DNA from: Fibrella forsythiae
GTDB taxonomy: Bacteria; Bacteroidota; Bacteroidia; Cytophagales; Spirosomataceae
DNA: 64,000 bases
Assembly (NCBI RefSeq): GCF_017353175.1
Contig: NZ_JAFMYW010000004.1
Coordinates: 248,001-312,000, forward strand
Direction of reading: 5' to 3'
Shown: piece by piece, positions 1 to 9,474 of the stretch
How positions within the stretch are numbered: position 1 is the first letter of the stretch
How the letters are laid out: each line of letters opens with the position of its first letter
The notes under the pieces: model-generated
The model's database searches: none
The model's input: the letters and a program-made list of their open reading frames with translations, nothing else
What the model was told of the DNA's origin: nothing
Made by a program: the position numbers and the translations under genes

Positions 1-894
1 AAAACACACGGTACCGAAAGCGGACCGTTTTCCTATAAAGCCTATCAGAGTCTGTTGTTTGCCGGACAGGCGGAAGTGCAACAAGGTCGCTTTCAGATTA
101 GCTTCAACGTACCCACCGACGTATTGCCGACATTCGGTTTTGGACGGGTATATGCCTACGCCGTTCAGACGGATAGCCTCAGCGATGCCGTTGGCGGCTA
201 CCAGAACTTAGTCATCGGTGGCACAGGTACGTTACCCGCTGATACCAGGCCCCCGACCTTGACGCTTACGCTGGCAGGCGCTGACCCTTCAGCCAAACAA
301 CCATCAGTTGCCGGCGCAACGGCAACGATACACATACGGGTAGCCGACGAAACAGGTATTAATTTAACCCAAACAACCGCGAACCACGGTCCAACGCTCC
401 AGGTAGACGCAGCAACACCGGTGCGGATTGCTGATTATTTTACGGGGTCAGCCGACGGACGAACGGGAGAATTTACGTTTCCTCTGCGCGATATGGCTCC
501 GGGAAACTACGTAGTGAGAGCCAGGGTTTATGATCTTAACAATAATCTGGCCGAGGCTACGTTGGCATTTGTAGTCTCTGACCGGCCAGCCATGACTATT
601 CAGCGACTGGTAGGAGCACCAAACCCCGTACGCGAGCAAAGTCAGTGGCTACTGACCCACAACCGTCCGGGCCAACCGCTTACCTGGACCTGGCGGATAC
701 TCTCGATGAGCGGTAAAAGCCTGATTGAGCAGCGGGGCGAATGTTATGACTGCTCAGAAACAGTGACGATTGGATCGTATGACCGGTTGACGTTTCCATT
801 GGCAACAGGTATCTATATATTACAGGCTGAATTGACAAACCCGGAAACGGGCGAACACGCGAAAGCTACCAACCGATTACTTTTTGCCGACTAA
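1..894 (+). CDS. porU: Type IX secretion sortase PorU, C-terminal part (5' end outside window)
   Basis: The reading frame is open from base 1, so only the last 297 or so residues are present. PorU is the outer-membrane cell-surface peptidase of the type IX secretion system; it removes C-terminal sorting domains and attaches cargo to the surface. The catalytic gingipain-like domain lies upstream of the window. What is seen is a beta-rich region (VRARVYDLNNNLAEATL and similar) followed by a sorting-domain-like end with PNPV at about residue 206 counted from base 1, a SMSGK strand and a closing TNRLLFAD. The identification rests mainly on this C-terminal pattern and on porV starting 102 bases downstream, the usual gene pair in Bacteroidota. 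No clear terminator separates the two, so co-transcription is likely. Confidence 0.8.
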   Translation, partial: KTHGTESGPFSYKAYQSLLFAGQAEVQQGRFQISFNVPTDVLPTFGFGRVYAYAVQTDSLSDAVGGYQNLVIGGTGTLPADTRPPTLTLTLAGADPSAKQPSVAGATATIHIRVADETGINLTQTTANHGPTLQVDAATPVRIADYFTGSADGRTGEFTFPLRDMAPGNYVVRARVYDLNNNLAEATLAFVVSDRPAMTIQRLVGAPNPVREQSQWLLTHNRPGQPLTWTWRILSMSGKSLIEQRGECYDCSETVTIGSYDRLTFPLATGIYILQAELTNPETGEHAKATNRLLFAD

Positions 895-928
895 TCGAAA
901 CGTTTTTTTTCTACACGCAGAAACCTCG

Positions 929-936
929 TAATTTTG
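929..936 (+). promoter_or_regulatory. Possible -7 box (TAATTTTG) before porV
   Basis: TAATTTTG fits the Bacteroidota sigma-A -7 consensus TAnnTTTG and lies 60 bases before the porV start. No good TTTG/TTG -33 element is seen at the right distance (the upstream sequence is a run of T), so this is a weak call. Confidence 0.35.
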
Positions 937-996
937 ACGGTCATGCAGTACAGCAGCCCGTTGGCCACCAGACTGACAGACCATTAAAACGGATTT

Positions 997-2232
997 ATGA
1001 ATCGTATGTACTTTAGCTTGCTACTTAGCGCAGGCTTCCTCGTAACAAGCTTAGCGGCTGTAGCCCAAACAACACCGTCGGCGTTCACCAATCTGGCTGG
1101 TCAGGTGCAACGGGTGCCCAATTCTGCCGTGCCTTTTCTGAACTTCACCCCCGACGCCCGCTCCGGCGCTCTGGGTGACGCAGGCGTAGCGCTTGATAAC
1201 CCAGACGCTAACGCCATTTTCTGGAATCCATCCAAGCTGGTATATGCCAAAGAAAATTCGGGCGCGTCTGTATCATACACCCCCTGGCTACGCGATCTGA
1301 TCGGCGATATGTACTATGGCTATTTCTCAGGCTATAAAAAGCTCAATAAGAATCAGGTAATTGGCCTATCGCTGCTTTATTTCGATCTGGGCACTATTGA
1401 TTTTACGACAAATCAGGGCGTTTCGGCGGGTTCGTTCAACTCACGGGAATATGCGCTCACAGCCAGCTTCTCGCAGAAACTGGCTCGTAATTTTTCGATG
1501 GGTGTCAATGTCAAATATCTGAACTCTAATCTTGGCGGGGGCGCTCCTTTCGGAAGCGGACAAACGCCAATCCAGGCGGGCTCTACGGCGGCATTTGACC
1601 TGAGCGCTTACTACAACAACTCCATTCGTGATGATGTCACGGGTAAAGGAATAAGCTGGGCTTACGGGCTGATGATCTCCAACCTGGGCGGCCGGATCAA
1701 TTATGGCAGCGCCGAACGGTATTTTATTCCCACCAACTTCCGGTTAGGCGGTATGTTCACCTACCACGCCGATCAGGTGAACAAGTTCAACTTTGTTCTT
1801 GACCTGAACAAGTTGATGGTGCCAACGCCACCCGTTTACCAAATCGTTGGCAGCCAGAAGGTGATTGTATCTGGCCAGGATCCCAACAGACCCTATCTGA
1901 GTGCCGTGTTTGGCTCATTTGCCGATGCGCCTAATGGCTTCAGCGAAGAATTGAAAGAGATTACCGGTTCATTCGGTGCTGAATACTGGTACAACGATCA
2001 GTTTGCCGCTCGCGTCGGTTACTTCGGCGAGTCGGTTGAGAAAGGTGGTCGGCAATATGCCACAGCTGGCATTGGCGCTCGGTTGTCATCACTGGGCGTT
2101 GATTTTTCCTACCTGCTTCCTGTTCGTTCGGGTAGCCCGCTGGCCAACACCTTCCGGGTAACGCTGTTGTTTAACTTCAATAAGAGCCAACGCGTTGCCG
2201 AAGACACAGAAACTGCCAGCAGCGAGAATTAA
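997..2232 (+). CDS. porV: Type IX secretion outer-membrane protein PorV
   Basis: 411 residues, usual for PorV (LptO). A signal peptide occupies about residues 1-23 (cleavage after AVAQ), followed by a beta-barrel of the FadL/PorV type. The N-terminal block NFTPDARSGALGDAGVAL with AIFWNPSKL is the hallmark of the family. PorV is an outer-membrane shuttle: it binds sorting domains of cargo and delivers them to the PorU sortase. The product therefore works with the PorU encoded just upstream. A hairpin with a T run directly after the stop probably ends the porU-porV transcript. Confidence 0.93.
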   Translation: MNRMYFSLLLSAGFLVTSLAAVAQTTPSAFTNLAGQVQRVPNSAVPFLNFTPDARSGALGDAGVALDNPDANAIFWNPSKLVYAKENSGASVSYTPWLRDLIGDMYYGYFSGYKKLNKNQVIGLSLLYFDLGTIDFTTNQGVSAGSFNSREYALTASFSQKLARNFSMGVNVKYLNSNLGGGAPFGSGQTPIQAGSTAAFDLSAYYNNSIRDDVTGKGISWAYGLMISNLGGRINYGSAERYFIPTNFRLGGMFTYHADQVNKFNFVLDLNKLMVPTPPVYQIVGSQKVIVSGQDPNRPYLSAVFGSFADAPNGFSEELKEITGSFGAEYWYNDQFAARVGYFGESVEKGGRQYATAGIGARLSSLGVDFSYLLPVRSGSPLANTFRVTLLFNFNKSQRVAEDTETASSEN

Positions 2233-2255
2233 TTTCGATACTACCCAGTTCTTAT

Positions 2256-2289
2256 GCCGGCAATCCATCACGGTGGGTTGCCGGTTTTT
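2256..2289 (+). terminator. Rho-independent terminator after porV
   Basis: The stem CCGGCAA (2257-2263) pairs with TTGCCGG (2278-2284) and is followed by TTTTT. It begins 24 bases after the porV stop. It also argues that the next gene starts at 2299 and not at the in-frame ATG at 2254, which would be inside this hairpin. Confidence 0.8.
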
Positions 2290-2298
2290 CATTTCCAG

Positions 2299-3585
2299 AT
2301 GATATTACTTGACCGAACTATTGCCCCGGATTATCAGCCTGTTCAGGACATCCGGCTCGCCAGCGTTGACACCCAACAATTAAGCAACGGCGCTCCACTC
2401 TACATCGTTGCCTTTGATCAGCAGCCAGTTATCCGTGTTGAAGTCAATATTGATGCCGGTGCCTGGTATGAGACCCAGCCCGCTACTGCTTTCTTCGCCT
2501 GGAAGATGCTGGCCGAGGGAACTACCTCGCGGTCATCGGCTCAAATCAGCGATGCGTTTGATCGCTACGGTGCTTTTCTGGAACTGAACAGTGGCTTTGA
2601 TCGGGGTAGTCTGGTTGTGTACTGCCAGCCCAAGCATCTGGCCAGCGTACTGCCGCTTATGGCCGAACTATTGACCGAGGCAACGTACCCCGAGAAAGAG
2701 TTCGAAGACTTGCGCACCATTACGCTGCAAAACCTGAAAGTCAGCTACGAAAAAACGAGTCACCTGGCCAGCGTACGTTTCCGGCAGAAGCTATATGGAT
2801 CGGCTCATCCTTATGGCCGTAGCCAACACCCAGACACGGTAGGTACGTTGCCGCGTACTGAAGCCATTGCTTTCTACAACCAGTTCATTCGCCAGCAACC
2901 GTTTCGGGTACTGCTGGCCGGGCAGGTAACGCTAACAGAGACAGCTCTGGTCAATGAGATTCTGGGACAGTTGCCAATTCGGGCCAACGTACCTGATACA
3001 GTGCTGAAAGCGCCTGCCATCGTAACAGACACTACGCCAGAGCTTATCGAAAAAGCAGGCAGTCTGCAATCCACAATTCGCCTGGGTCGGGTACTGTTTA
3101 AACGTGACCATCCCGATTTTTATAAAATGCTGGTTACGAACGAGATACTGGGTGGCTATTTTGGCTCCCGACTGATGAAGAACATTCGGGAAGACAAAGG
3201 CTTTACGTACGGTATTTCCTCAAACGTTGGCGCCTTCCGGGAGGCCGGTCAATTTCTGATCGGGACAGACGTAAAGCGCGAATTCACCCAACAGACCATC
3301 GATGAGATTTGGAAGGAGATAAATAAGCTGCAAACGGAACCTGTACCAGCCGATGAGCTAATGACCGTCCAGAACTACATGGCTGGCGAATTTGTCGGAT
3401 CGCTAAACACGCCGTTTGAGATTGCCGACCGGTATAAGCTTATTCTGCTCGATGGGCTGCCTGTCGATTTCCTGAGCAGCTACATCAGCCGGATCAGAGC
3501 GGTTACCGTTGATGACGTGCAACAGATAGCGCAGACGTACCTGACGCAAGAATCGCTGGTGGAAGTAATAGCAGGCAATAAATAG
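2299..3585 (+). CDS. M16 (insulinase/pitrilysin-like) family protein, probably non-catalytic
   Basis: 428 residues from the ATG at 2299, with the two-lobed M16 layout. The N-terminal half is a divergent M16 domain and the C-terminal half carries the conserved NEILGGYFGSRLMKNIREDKGFTYGI block typical of the M16_C lobe (about residues 282-310). The zinc motif HxxEH expected near residue 70 is replaced by FFAWK in the segment AFFAWKMLAEGTT, so metal-dependent proteolysis is unlikely. M16B peptidases often work as a pair of one active and one inactive subunit; the active partner is not next to it here. No signal peptide is seen, so it is probably cytoplasmic unless the start is wrong. A role as a regulatory or substrate-binding subunit is inference. 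Confidence 0.85.
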   Translation: MILLDRTIAPDYQPVQDIRLASVDTQQLSNGAPLYIVAFDQQPVIRVEVNIDAGAWYETQPATAFFAWKMLAEGTTSRSSAQISDAFDRYGAFLELNSGFDRGSLVVYCQPKHLASVLPLMAELLTEATYPEKEFEDLRTITLQNLKVSYEKTSHLASVRFRQKLYGSAHPYGRSQHPDTVGTLPRTEAIAFYNQFIRQQPFRVLLAGQVTLTETALVNEILGQLPIRANVPDTVLKAPAIVTDTTPELIEKAGSLQSTIRLGRVLFKRDHPDFYKMLVTNEILGGYFGSRLMKNIREDKGFTYGISSNVGAFREAGQFLIGTDVKREFTQQTIDEIWKEINKLQTEPVPADELMTVQNYMAGEFVGSLNTPFEIADRYKLILLDGLPVDFLSSYISRIRAVTVDDVQQIAQTYLTQESLVEVIAGNK

Positions 3586-3630
3586 CTGTTGGCTGGCCCA
3601 GTAGGTAACTAAAGAACCCATTCGACAGCG

Positions 3631-3664
3631 TTGGAAAGCGTTCGTTAGTTTTTTCCTAAATTTG
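3631..3664 (+). promoter_or_regulatory. Probable plsY promoter
   Basis: TTG at 3631-3633 and TAAATTTG at 3657-3664 match the Bacteroidota -33 and -7 elements, with a 23-base spacer, at the long end of the accepted range. The -7 box lies 52 bases before the plsY start. Confidence 0.5.
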
Positions 3665-3716
3665 ATGTCAGATCAATCGAAATCGGTCTGATATAGCCCT
3701 ACACAAGATCGCGCTA

Positions 3717-4364
3717 ATGACCTTATCTATTGCCCCAGCAGCCCTGCTGGCCTATTTACTAGGATCGATTCCGACAGCCGTTTGGTACGGACGCGCCTTT
3801 TTTAAGATAGATATCCGTGAACACGGCAGCGGCAACGCTGGTGCTACCAATACATTCCGGGTTCTGGGGAAACGAGCTGGTACGGTTGTTATGCTGGTCG
3901 ATGTTCTGAAAGGATTTGCAGCAGCTTCACTAGTCCATATCCTTAGCGCGCTGGGTACATTATCCGTGGATGAAGTATTGGGGTGCCAGCTTCTTTTCGG
4001 TTTTCTGGCTGTACTGGGGCACCTGTTTCCTGTTTTTGCTCAGTTTCGGGGTGGCAAGGGCGTGGCTACATTGCTGGGTATGGCGCTGGCCATTAAGCCC
4101 GAGGTAGCCGCTATCTGCATCGGCGTATGGCTGCTGGTCGTTATTGCGTCTCAGTACGTTTCGCTGGGGTCAATTCTGGCGGCACTGGCTTTTCCGGTAC
4201 TGTTGCTGCTTCGCATTTCGGGTCAGCCAGAGAATCCACTACTGATTGCTTTCGGGTTTGTCATCTTTCTGGTTGTGGTGATCACCCACAAAAAAAACAT
4301 CGGTCGTCTACTTCAGGGAAATGAAAGTCGAACGGTATTAATCAAGCTGAAGAAGAAAGCGTAA
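3717..4364 (+). CDS. plsY: Glycerol-3-phosphate acyltransferase PlsY
   Basis: 215 residues, normal length. PlsY is an inner-membrane enzyme that transfers an acyl group from acyl-phosphate to glycerol-3-phosphate, the first step of phospholipid synthesis. The three family motifs are visible: GSIPTA near the N terminus, GSGNAGATN with the following R (about residues 37-48), and FRGGKGVAT (about residues 109-117). About five hydrophobic segments are present, and the C terminus is lysine-rich (IKLKKKA), fitting a cytoplasmic tail. A TAnnTTTG promoter lies just upstream. It is the first gene after a 131-base gap and probably a transcription unit of its own or with the dipeptidase that follows 102 bases later. 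Confidence 0.95.
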   Translation: MTLSIAPAALLAYLLGSIPTAVWYGRAFFKIDIREHGSGNAGATNTFRVLGKRAGTVVMLVDVLKGFAAASLVHILSALGTLSVDEVLGCQLLFGFLAVLGHLFPVFAQFRGGKGVATLLGMALAIKPEVAAICIGVWLLVVIASQYVSLGSILAALAFPVLLLLRISGQPENPLLIAFGFVIFLVVVITHKKNIGRLLQGNESRTVLIKLKKKA

Positions 4365-4466
4365 CTCTGCTCAGTTGATTGCAGCAGTATAAAGACAATT
4401 TGTTAAAATCAGGGCTGCATACATCCGTATTCGCAATAGTATCCCATCACACAAACTCGCAATTTT

Positions 4467-5831
4467 ATGCTGGCAACGTACCTGGCCGATAACAAGCAAC
4501 GGTTCCTCGATGAACTGTTCGATCTGATCCGGATTCCATCGGTATCCGCCGATTCTAAATTTAAAGACGATGTTCGGCGTGCAGCCGAATTCGTTCGTGA
4601 TCGCCTTGGCGACGCTGGTCTAGACGGGGCCGAGGTGATCGAAACACCGGGCCACCCGATCGTTTACGCCCAGAAGATCGTTGATCCGGCCAAGCCAACC
4701 GTGCTCGTTTACGGGCATTACGACGTTCAGCCGGCCGATCCCTACGAACTCTGGGACACACCGCCCTTCGAGCCAACGATCCGCAACGAACGGATTTATG
4801 CGCGGGGTGCCTGCGACGACAAAGGGCAGTTTTACATGCACATAAAGGCGCTGGAAGCCATGCTGGCAACCGGCAACTTACCCTGTAATGTGAAAGTGAT
4901 GATTGAAGGCGAGGAAGAAGTGGGTTCAGACCATCTGGGCGACTTTGTGGCCGCCAACCGCGAAAAGCTTGCGGCTGATGTGATACTGATCTCCGACACG
5001 AGTATCATCAGCAACGATGTACCTTCGGTAGAGTCGGGCCTGCGGGGTTTATCCTACGTGGAAGTAGAAGTTGTTGGCCCTAATCGTGATCTGCACTCCG
5101 GCGTATATGGTGGAGGGGTAGATAACCCGGTCAATGTGCTGTGCCAGATGATCGCCTCACTGAAAGACGCCGACGGACGCATCACCATTCCCGGTTTCTA
5201 CGACACCGTCGTTGACCTTACTGATGATGAACGTGCCGAACTGGCCAAAGCACCTTTTGATCTTGATGAATATAAACGTGATCTGGGTATTGGCGATGTG
5301 TTTGGCGAAGCTGGTTACTCAACCAATGAACGTACTTCAATCCGGCCAACCCTGGATGTAAATGGCATTTGGGGCGGCTATATTGGCGAAGGAGCCAAGA
5401 CCGTCTTGCCCTCAAAGGCATCGGCTAAGATCAGCATGCGCTTGGTACCTAATCAAACACCCGATGAGATAACTACTCTATTCACCAAGCACTTTGAGTC
5501 AATTGCTCCTGCTTCGGTAACGGTGAAAGTAAAGCCTCATCATGGTGGTTTTCCGTATGTAACACCCACCGATTCGATCGAGTTTGAAGCCGCCAGCCGC
5601 GCATTTGAAGAGGCATGGGGTAAAAAACCGATTCCTACCCGTGGTGGCGGCAGTATTCCAATCGTGGCTTTGTTTGAGAGAGAACTGGGCATCAAGAGCA
5701 TCCTGATGGGCTTTGGCCTTGATGCCGATGCGCTACACTCACCTAATGAAAGCTACGGTTTGTTCAATTTCTATAAGGGCATTGAAACCATCCCCTTCTT
5801 CTATAAGCACTATACTGCGTTGAAAGGATAA
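4467..5831 (+). CDS. M20 family dipeptidase (zinc exopeptidase)
   Basis: 454 residues, cytoplasmic (no signal peptide). Motifs of M20 metallopeptidases are in order: HYDVQP (metal-binding His about residue 84, Asp 86), CDDKGQ (bridging Asp about 117), EGEEEVGS (catalytic and metal-binding Glu, about 147-154), the dimerisation-domain motif LHSGVYGG, and HSPNE near the C terminus (last metal ligand). This order matches the CNDP-like dipeptidase subgroup, which releases single residues from di- and short peptides. The start is taken at the first ATG of the frame, which carries the N-terminal helix of the family. A strong terminator follows 29 bases after the stop. The substrate cannot be told from sequence. 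Confidence 0.92.
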   Translation: MLATYLADNKQRFLDELFDLIRIPSVSADSKFKDDVRRAAEFVRDRLGDAGLDGAEVIETPGHPIVYAQKIVDPAKPTVLVYGHYDVQPADPYELWDTPPFEPTIRNERIYARGACDDKGQFYMHIKALEAMLATGNLPCNVKVMIEGEEEVGSDHLGDFVAANREKLAADVILISDTSIISNDVPSVESGLRGLSYVEVEVVGPNRDLHSGVYGGGVDNPVNVLCQMIASLKDADGRITIPGFYDTVVDLTDDERAELAKAPFDLDEYKRDLGIGDVFGEAGYSTNERTSIRPTLDVNGIWGGYIGEGAKTVLPSKASAKISMRLVPNQTPDEITTLFTKHFESIAPASVTVKVKPHHGGFPYVTPTDSIEFEAASRAFEEAWGKKPIPTRGGGSIPIVALFERELGIKSILMGFGLDADALHSPNESYGLFNFYKGIETIPFFYKHYTALKG

Positions 5832-5860
5832 CCGTTTTTCTTAACGTACCTGCATCGAAA

Positions 5861-5884
5861 GCCTCCTTACAGGGAGGCTTTTTT
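5861..5884 (+). terminator. Rho-independent terminator after the dipeptidase gene
   Basis: AGCCTCC (5861-5867) pairs with GGAGGCT (5874-5880) across a six-base loop, followed by TTTT. Confidence 0.9.
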
Positions 5885-6011
5885 GTTACTCATATTCATC
5901 AATTTATAAGTAGTTTTACACGAGTACCGAAAATAGACTATACTGCTCTGCTTAGTGTAGTTATTTTTTTGTATAATTCGACTCATTAACAGCGGGTTAC
6001 TAGCCTAAGCG

Positions 6012-9000
6012 ATGGGACAAACAACTATGCGTACAGCACGGTGGTGGACGATGGTCCTCTATAGCCTGACAACGCTGGTTGGTCCTGCTTTTGCTGATCC
6101 ATTATTACCTCCCGTTCGGTTTCGAATTGACCATATTGGCGTAGACGATGGCCTGACTCAGGGGTCTGTGTACTTCATCCTTAAAGATTCACGCGGTTTC
6201 ATGTGGTTCGGCACTCAGGATGGCCTGAACTGTTATGATGGCCACCGGTTTCTGACCTATCGCCCCGATGACCACCGGCCCGGCAGCATTCGGGGCGTGA
6301 ATATATTCGGTATTGTTGAAGACAGGCAGGGCGCCATCTGGATTGGTACGGAACGAGGCCTGAACCGATATGACCGCTGGACAAACCAGTTCACCTGCTT
6401 TTACACATCAGCCGTTAAACCGGGCGTGCGTCCTATTCCCTCCCGCACGCTACCTTTTTTTGCTGACGATACTGAGTTGCTTTACCTGAGCGATGCAGAA
6501 GGGCTGGTTTCAGTTAACTACCGCCTACGCCGGAAACGAATTATTCACCCCAGTTTAAAACCAAAGCATGAATACGATCTACAAAGCTCAACCACCCGAA
6601 CGTCAGCGGGCGATGTGTGGCTTCATGCGTCGGTAGGGTTACTGCGCTACAACCTGGCCGAAAAAAAGCTACATCGCTATTTTAGTAATCATACGGCCAA
6701 TGAATTCGGGCGGGCAGAGACTGTTTTTTCATTTCATGTAGATACCGATAACATAGCCTGGATTGGTACGGCCAACGGCCTTATTCGTTTTGATTACAAA
6801 GCCGGTATATCACGCGTTTACAATACAGTCGGATCCAGTAAACTAGGGCCTATCTACAGCCTCGCTGAAGATCAGCAAGGGCATTTGTGGTTGGGTACAC
6901 AGGAGCAGGGTATTTTATATTTCGATAAACGCGCCCGCCTGTTCGGAACAATCGAAAGCCCGCCCAACAGTTCACTTCTGATTAGCCAGTTTGAAATCAA
7001 CAAAATAATAGTCGATAACCAGGGAATCGTCTGGGCCAACATTGACCCCAACGGGTTGGTAAAGCTGGTGCCCGAAGTATTTTCGTTTGATGGAGTAAGT
7101 AAGAATTACAAATCCGGGCATCCGCCTTCGAATAAACAATTAACCAACTTCACTATTCGTGGCTTTGCGGAGCATGCCGTTACTCCCGCAGATAAAGCGC
7201 TTACCAAACCACCGTTGTGGGTTGGTACAGAAACAGGCATCAACGTACTGGATCAGTCATCGTGGCGGGTGTTACGGCATTATTTAACAGCAACCCCCCA
7301 TAGCGACGTACCCAGGCATAACCCAATCAAACGCTTGTACGTTGACCCGTATAAACGGATGTGGGTTGGTACAACTGGCGGCGCTTACCTGTTTCATCCG
7401 CGCGATGAATCGTTTGAGCTGCTGACGTTTCCACCCACACATGCTTATCAGGCCGACGTAACTGAAAACTTTGCCCGCGATTTAGTGGCGGTTAGCGCCG
7501 ACACTATGCTTGCTGCTACGGAAGAAGGCATTTTTCAACTGAGCTTAGCTACCCGGCAATGGCGTAAACGAGCCGAACTAGCCACGAAAAACTTATTTTC
7601 GTTTCATTGGGAGCCACATACCCGACGCTTATGGGTAGGAACGTACCTGAACGGTTTCCATTATTATCAGCTTCCTGCCGATGGCTCCCCGGCACCATGG
7701 CGCCAGCTCATGACGGGCCTGTCAGGGTACACTGTTCTTCATATCCACGACGACCCTGCCCGACATATCGTCTGGCTCTCTACCGACCGGGGCCTGGCGG
7801 CACTGGATAGGCAAACGAACAGAATACGATTTTTCACCGAACGTGACGGATTGGCCAATTCATTCATCTATGGTGTGCTGCCCGATGCCCGGAACAACCT
7901 CTGGATGAGCACCAACCGAGGTATATCCAGACTCGACGCGGCCACCACACAAATTAAAAATTTTGGCTTGTCGGATGGCCTTCAAGGATTAGAGTTCAAC
8001 GGAAATGCACTGTTCCGCACTCAAAGTGGAAACCTGCTATTTGGTGGCGTTAATGGGTTTAATAGTTGCCAGCCTGAGCTGTACCGTACCAGCCGCACAA
8101 ACCCGGCTGTGCACCTGTATAATCTGCGTATAAACGATGAACCCTATGGTACGGATGCAAGCCTGAATGAGTCGAGCCTAAAGCTTGATTACGCGCAGAA
8201 TACGTTTTCACTTGAGTTTGCGGCAATGGATTACCTCAGCAACAGCCATAACCGCTATTCATACAGATTGAGTAACTACGATGCTGATTGGGTACAGGCC
8301 GGCGAGAAAAATTACGTTCGATACGCCAATGTACCGCCAGGCGATTATGTATTGGAGGTTCGAACGGCCAACAAAGATGGGCAGTGGAGTTACCGGGTTC
8401 ATCGGCTGGCCATCCAGATCGATCCTCCTTTCTGGCGCACCGTGCCCTTCATACTACTCCTCATGTTATCGGTGGGCGGGGCTGTTCTTATCTGGGTACG
8501 CAGACGCGAGAATCTATTACGCGACCGTCAGGCAGAACAGTTGCGGCTGGCTTTCGATGTACAGGAACAGGTAAAACGCGATATTGCCCGCGACTTACAC
8601 GACGAAATCGGTACCCGGCTGGCGACGTTAAAGTTGTATACCTCGCAGATTGCCCGGTATGTTGGCGATGAGGAAGCGCCCCGCACCTTACGTAATGCCA
8701 TAAACGGCTTAATAAACGACACCATCAGTGATGTGCGTGATCTGCTCCGCGAGCTAAATCCACGTACCCTTGAACAATACGGCTTTGGCCCTGCTCTCGA
8801 AGAATTGCTGGATCGAATAAACGCAACAGGCGCGATTATGGCCCACGTCAGCCTGGACGAAAATTTAACCCGCCTCCCCACCGATACCGAAATTATGCTT
8901 TATCGGATCGTGCAGGAATTAATCAATAACACTCTGAAACATGCGAACGCCAGCCAAATAGACATTACCTGCAAATACCGCGACGACCGGATCTACCTGA

Positions 9001-9215
9001 CCTATGCCGATAATGGGCAAGGCTTCAACTACGAACGAGTTCGGCAGGGGTTAGGGATAGGCAACATTGAGTCGCGCGTGGCTATGCTTCAGGGCGTAAT
9101 TCAATGGCAGACCGAACATGAAAAAGGCACATCGGTCATGATTTTGCTCCCGCTCCCCTATGCCGACCGAAAACTTCGCCCGTCACAGACGTCAATAAAA
9201 ATTCCGTCCACCTAA
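6012..9215 (+). CDS. Two-component-propeller sensor histidine kinase
   Basis: 1067 residues. Order of parts: signal peptide (about 1-28), a long periplasmic region of two-component-propeller repeats (about 35-700; repeated units such as MWFGTQDGLNCYD, IWIGTERGLNRYD, LWLGTQEQGILYFD), a Y_Y_Y domain (about 725-800, ending with YVRYANVPPGDYVLEV), one membrane helix (about 810-830), an HisKA_3 dimerisation domain with the phospho-accepting His at residue 863 in ARDLHDEIGTRLA, and an HATPase domain (NNTLKHA, ADNGQGFN, GLGIGNI). It has no receiver domain or DNA-binding domain, unlike hybrid propeller sensors. It should sense an extracellular ligand and phosphorylate a NarL/LuxR-type regulator. No response regulator is adjacent, so the partner is unknown. 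The start could also be the Met six codons in (6027), which gives a more typical signal peptide. Confidence 0.93.
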   Translation: MGQTTMRTARWWTMVLYSLTTLVGPAFADPLLPPVRFRIDHIGVDDGLTQGSVYFILKDSRGFMWFGTQDGLNCYDGHRFLTYRPDDHRPGSIRGVNIFGIVEDRQGAIWIGTERGLNRYDRWTNQFTCFYTSAVKPGVRPIPSRTLPFFADDTELLYLSDAEGLVSVNYRLRRKRIIHPSLKPKHEYDLQSSTTRTSAGDVWLHASVGLLRYNLAEKKLHRYFSNHTANEFGRAETVFSFHVDTDNIAWIGTANGLIRFDYKAGISRVYNTVGSSKLGPIYSLAEDQQGHLWLGTQEQGILYFDKRARLFGTIESPPNSSLLISQFEINKIIVDNQGIVWANIDPNGLVKLVPEVFSFDGVSKNYKSGHPPSNKQLTNFTIRGFAEHAVTPADKALTKPPLWVGTETGINVLDQSSWRVLRHYLTATPHSDVPRHNPIKRLYVDPYKRMWVGTTGGAYLFHPRDESFELLTFPPTHAYQADVTENFARDLVAVSADTMLAATEEGIFQLSLATRQWRKRAELATKNLFSFHWEPHTRRLWVGTYLNGFHYYQLPADGSPAPWRQLMTGLSGYTVLHIHDDPARHIVWLSTDRGLAALDRQTNRIRFFTERDGLANSFIYGVLPDARNNLWMSTNRGISRLDAATTQIKNFGLSDGLQGLEFNGNALFRTQSGNLLFGGVNGFNSCQPELYRTSRTNPAVHLYNLRINDEPYGTDASLNESSLKLDYAQNTFSLEFAAMDYLSNSHNRYSYRLSNYDADWVQAGEKNYVRYANVPPGDYVLEVRTANKDGQWSYRVHRLAIQIDPPFWRTVPFILLLMLSVGGAVLIWVRRRENLLRDRQAEQLRLAFDVQEQVKRDIARDLHDEIGTRLATLKLYTSQIARYVGDEEAPRTLRNAINGLINDTISDVRDLLRELNPRTLEQYGFGPALEELLDRINATGAIMAHVSLDENLTRLPTDTEIMLYRIVQELINNTLKHANASQIDITCKYRDDRIYLTYADNGQGFNYERVRQGLGIGNIESRVAMLQGVIQWQTEHEKGTSVMILLPLPYADRKLRPSQTSIKIPST

Positions 9216-9474
9216 TTTTTATATATCCAAATAAGTTAACATATATAAGACTACAAATTCTTCCTGAATTATACTTAGAAATAATTTTCATAGCTCTTTT
9301 AGACACGCCTTTTTTTAGAGGGTTCAATTGGGGAAAGAAAATGGCTTTCGGGCATCTAAAAAGACTATATCGGCTCGTATTTTCCTCGCAACTGGTGTTT
9401 GATGACATGTAGTAGTGACCTCAGCGAAAAAGGTACGTCTGAGTTACAAAATATTAGCTATTGAGCCTTTTATT

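Noticed and set aside
2254-2298. Earlier start of the M16 gene
   Set aside because: It lies inside the porV terminator hairpin.
4561-4869. Open frame of 102 codons on the minus strand
   Set aside because: It is a shadow of the M20 dipeptidase gene, whose motifs on the plus strand are all intact.
8288-8671. Open frame of 127 codons on the plus strand within the kinase gene
   Set aside because: Shadow frame; the main frame carries the Y_Y_Y, membrane and HisKA_3 segments without break.
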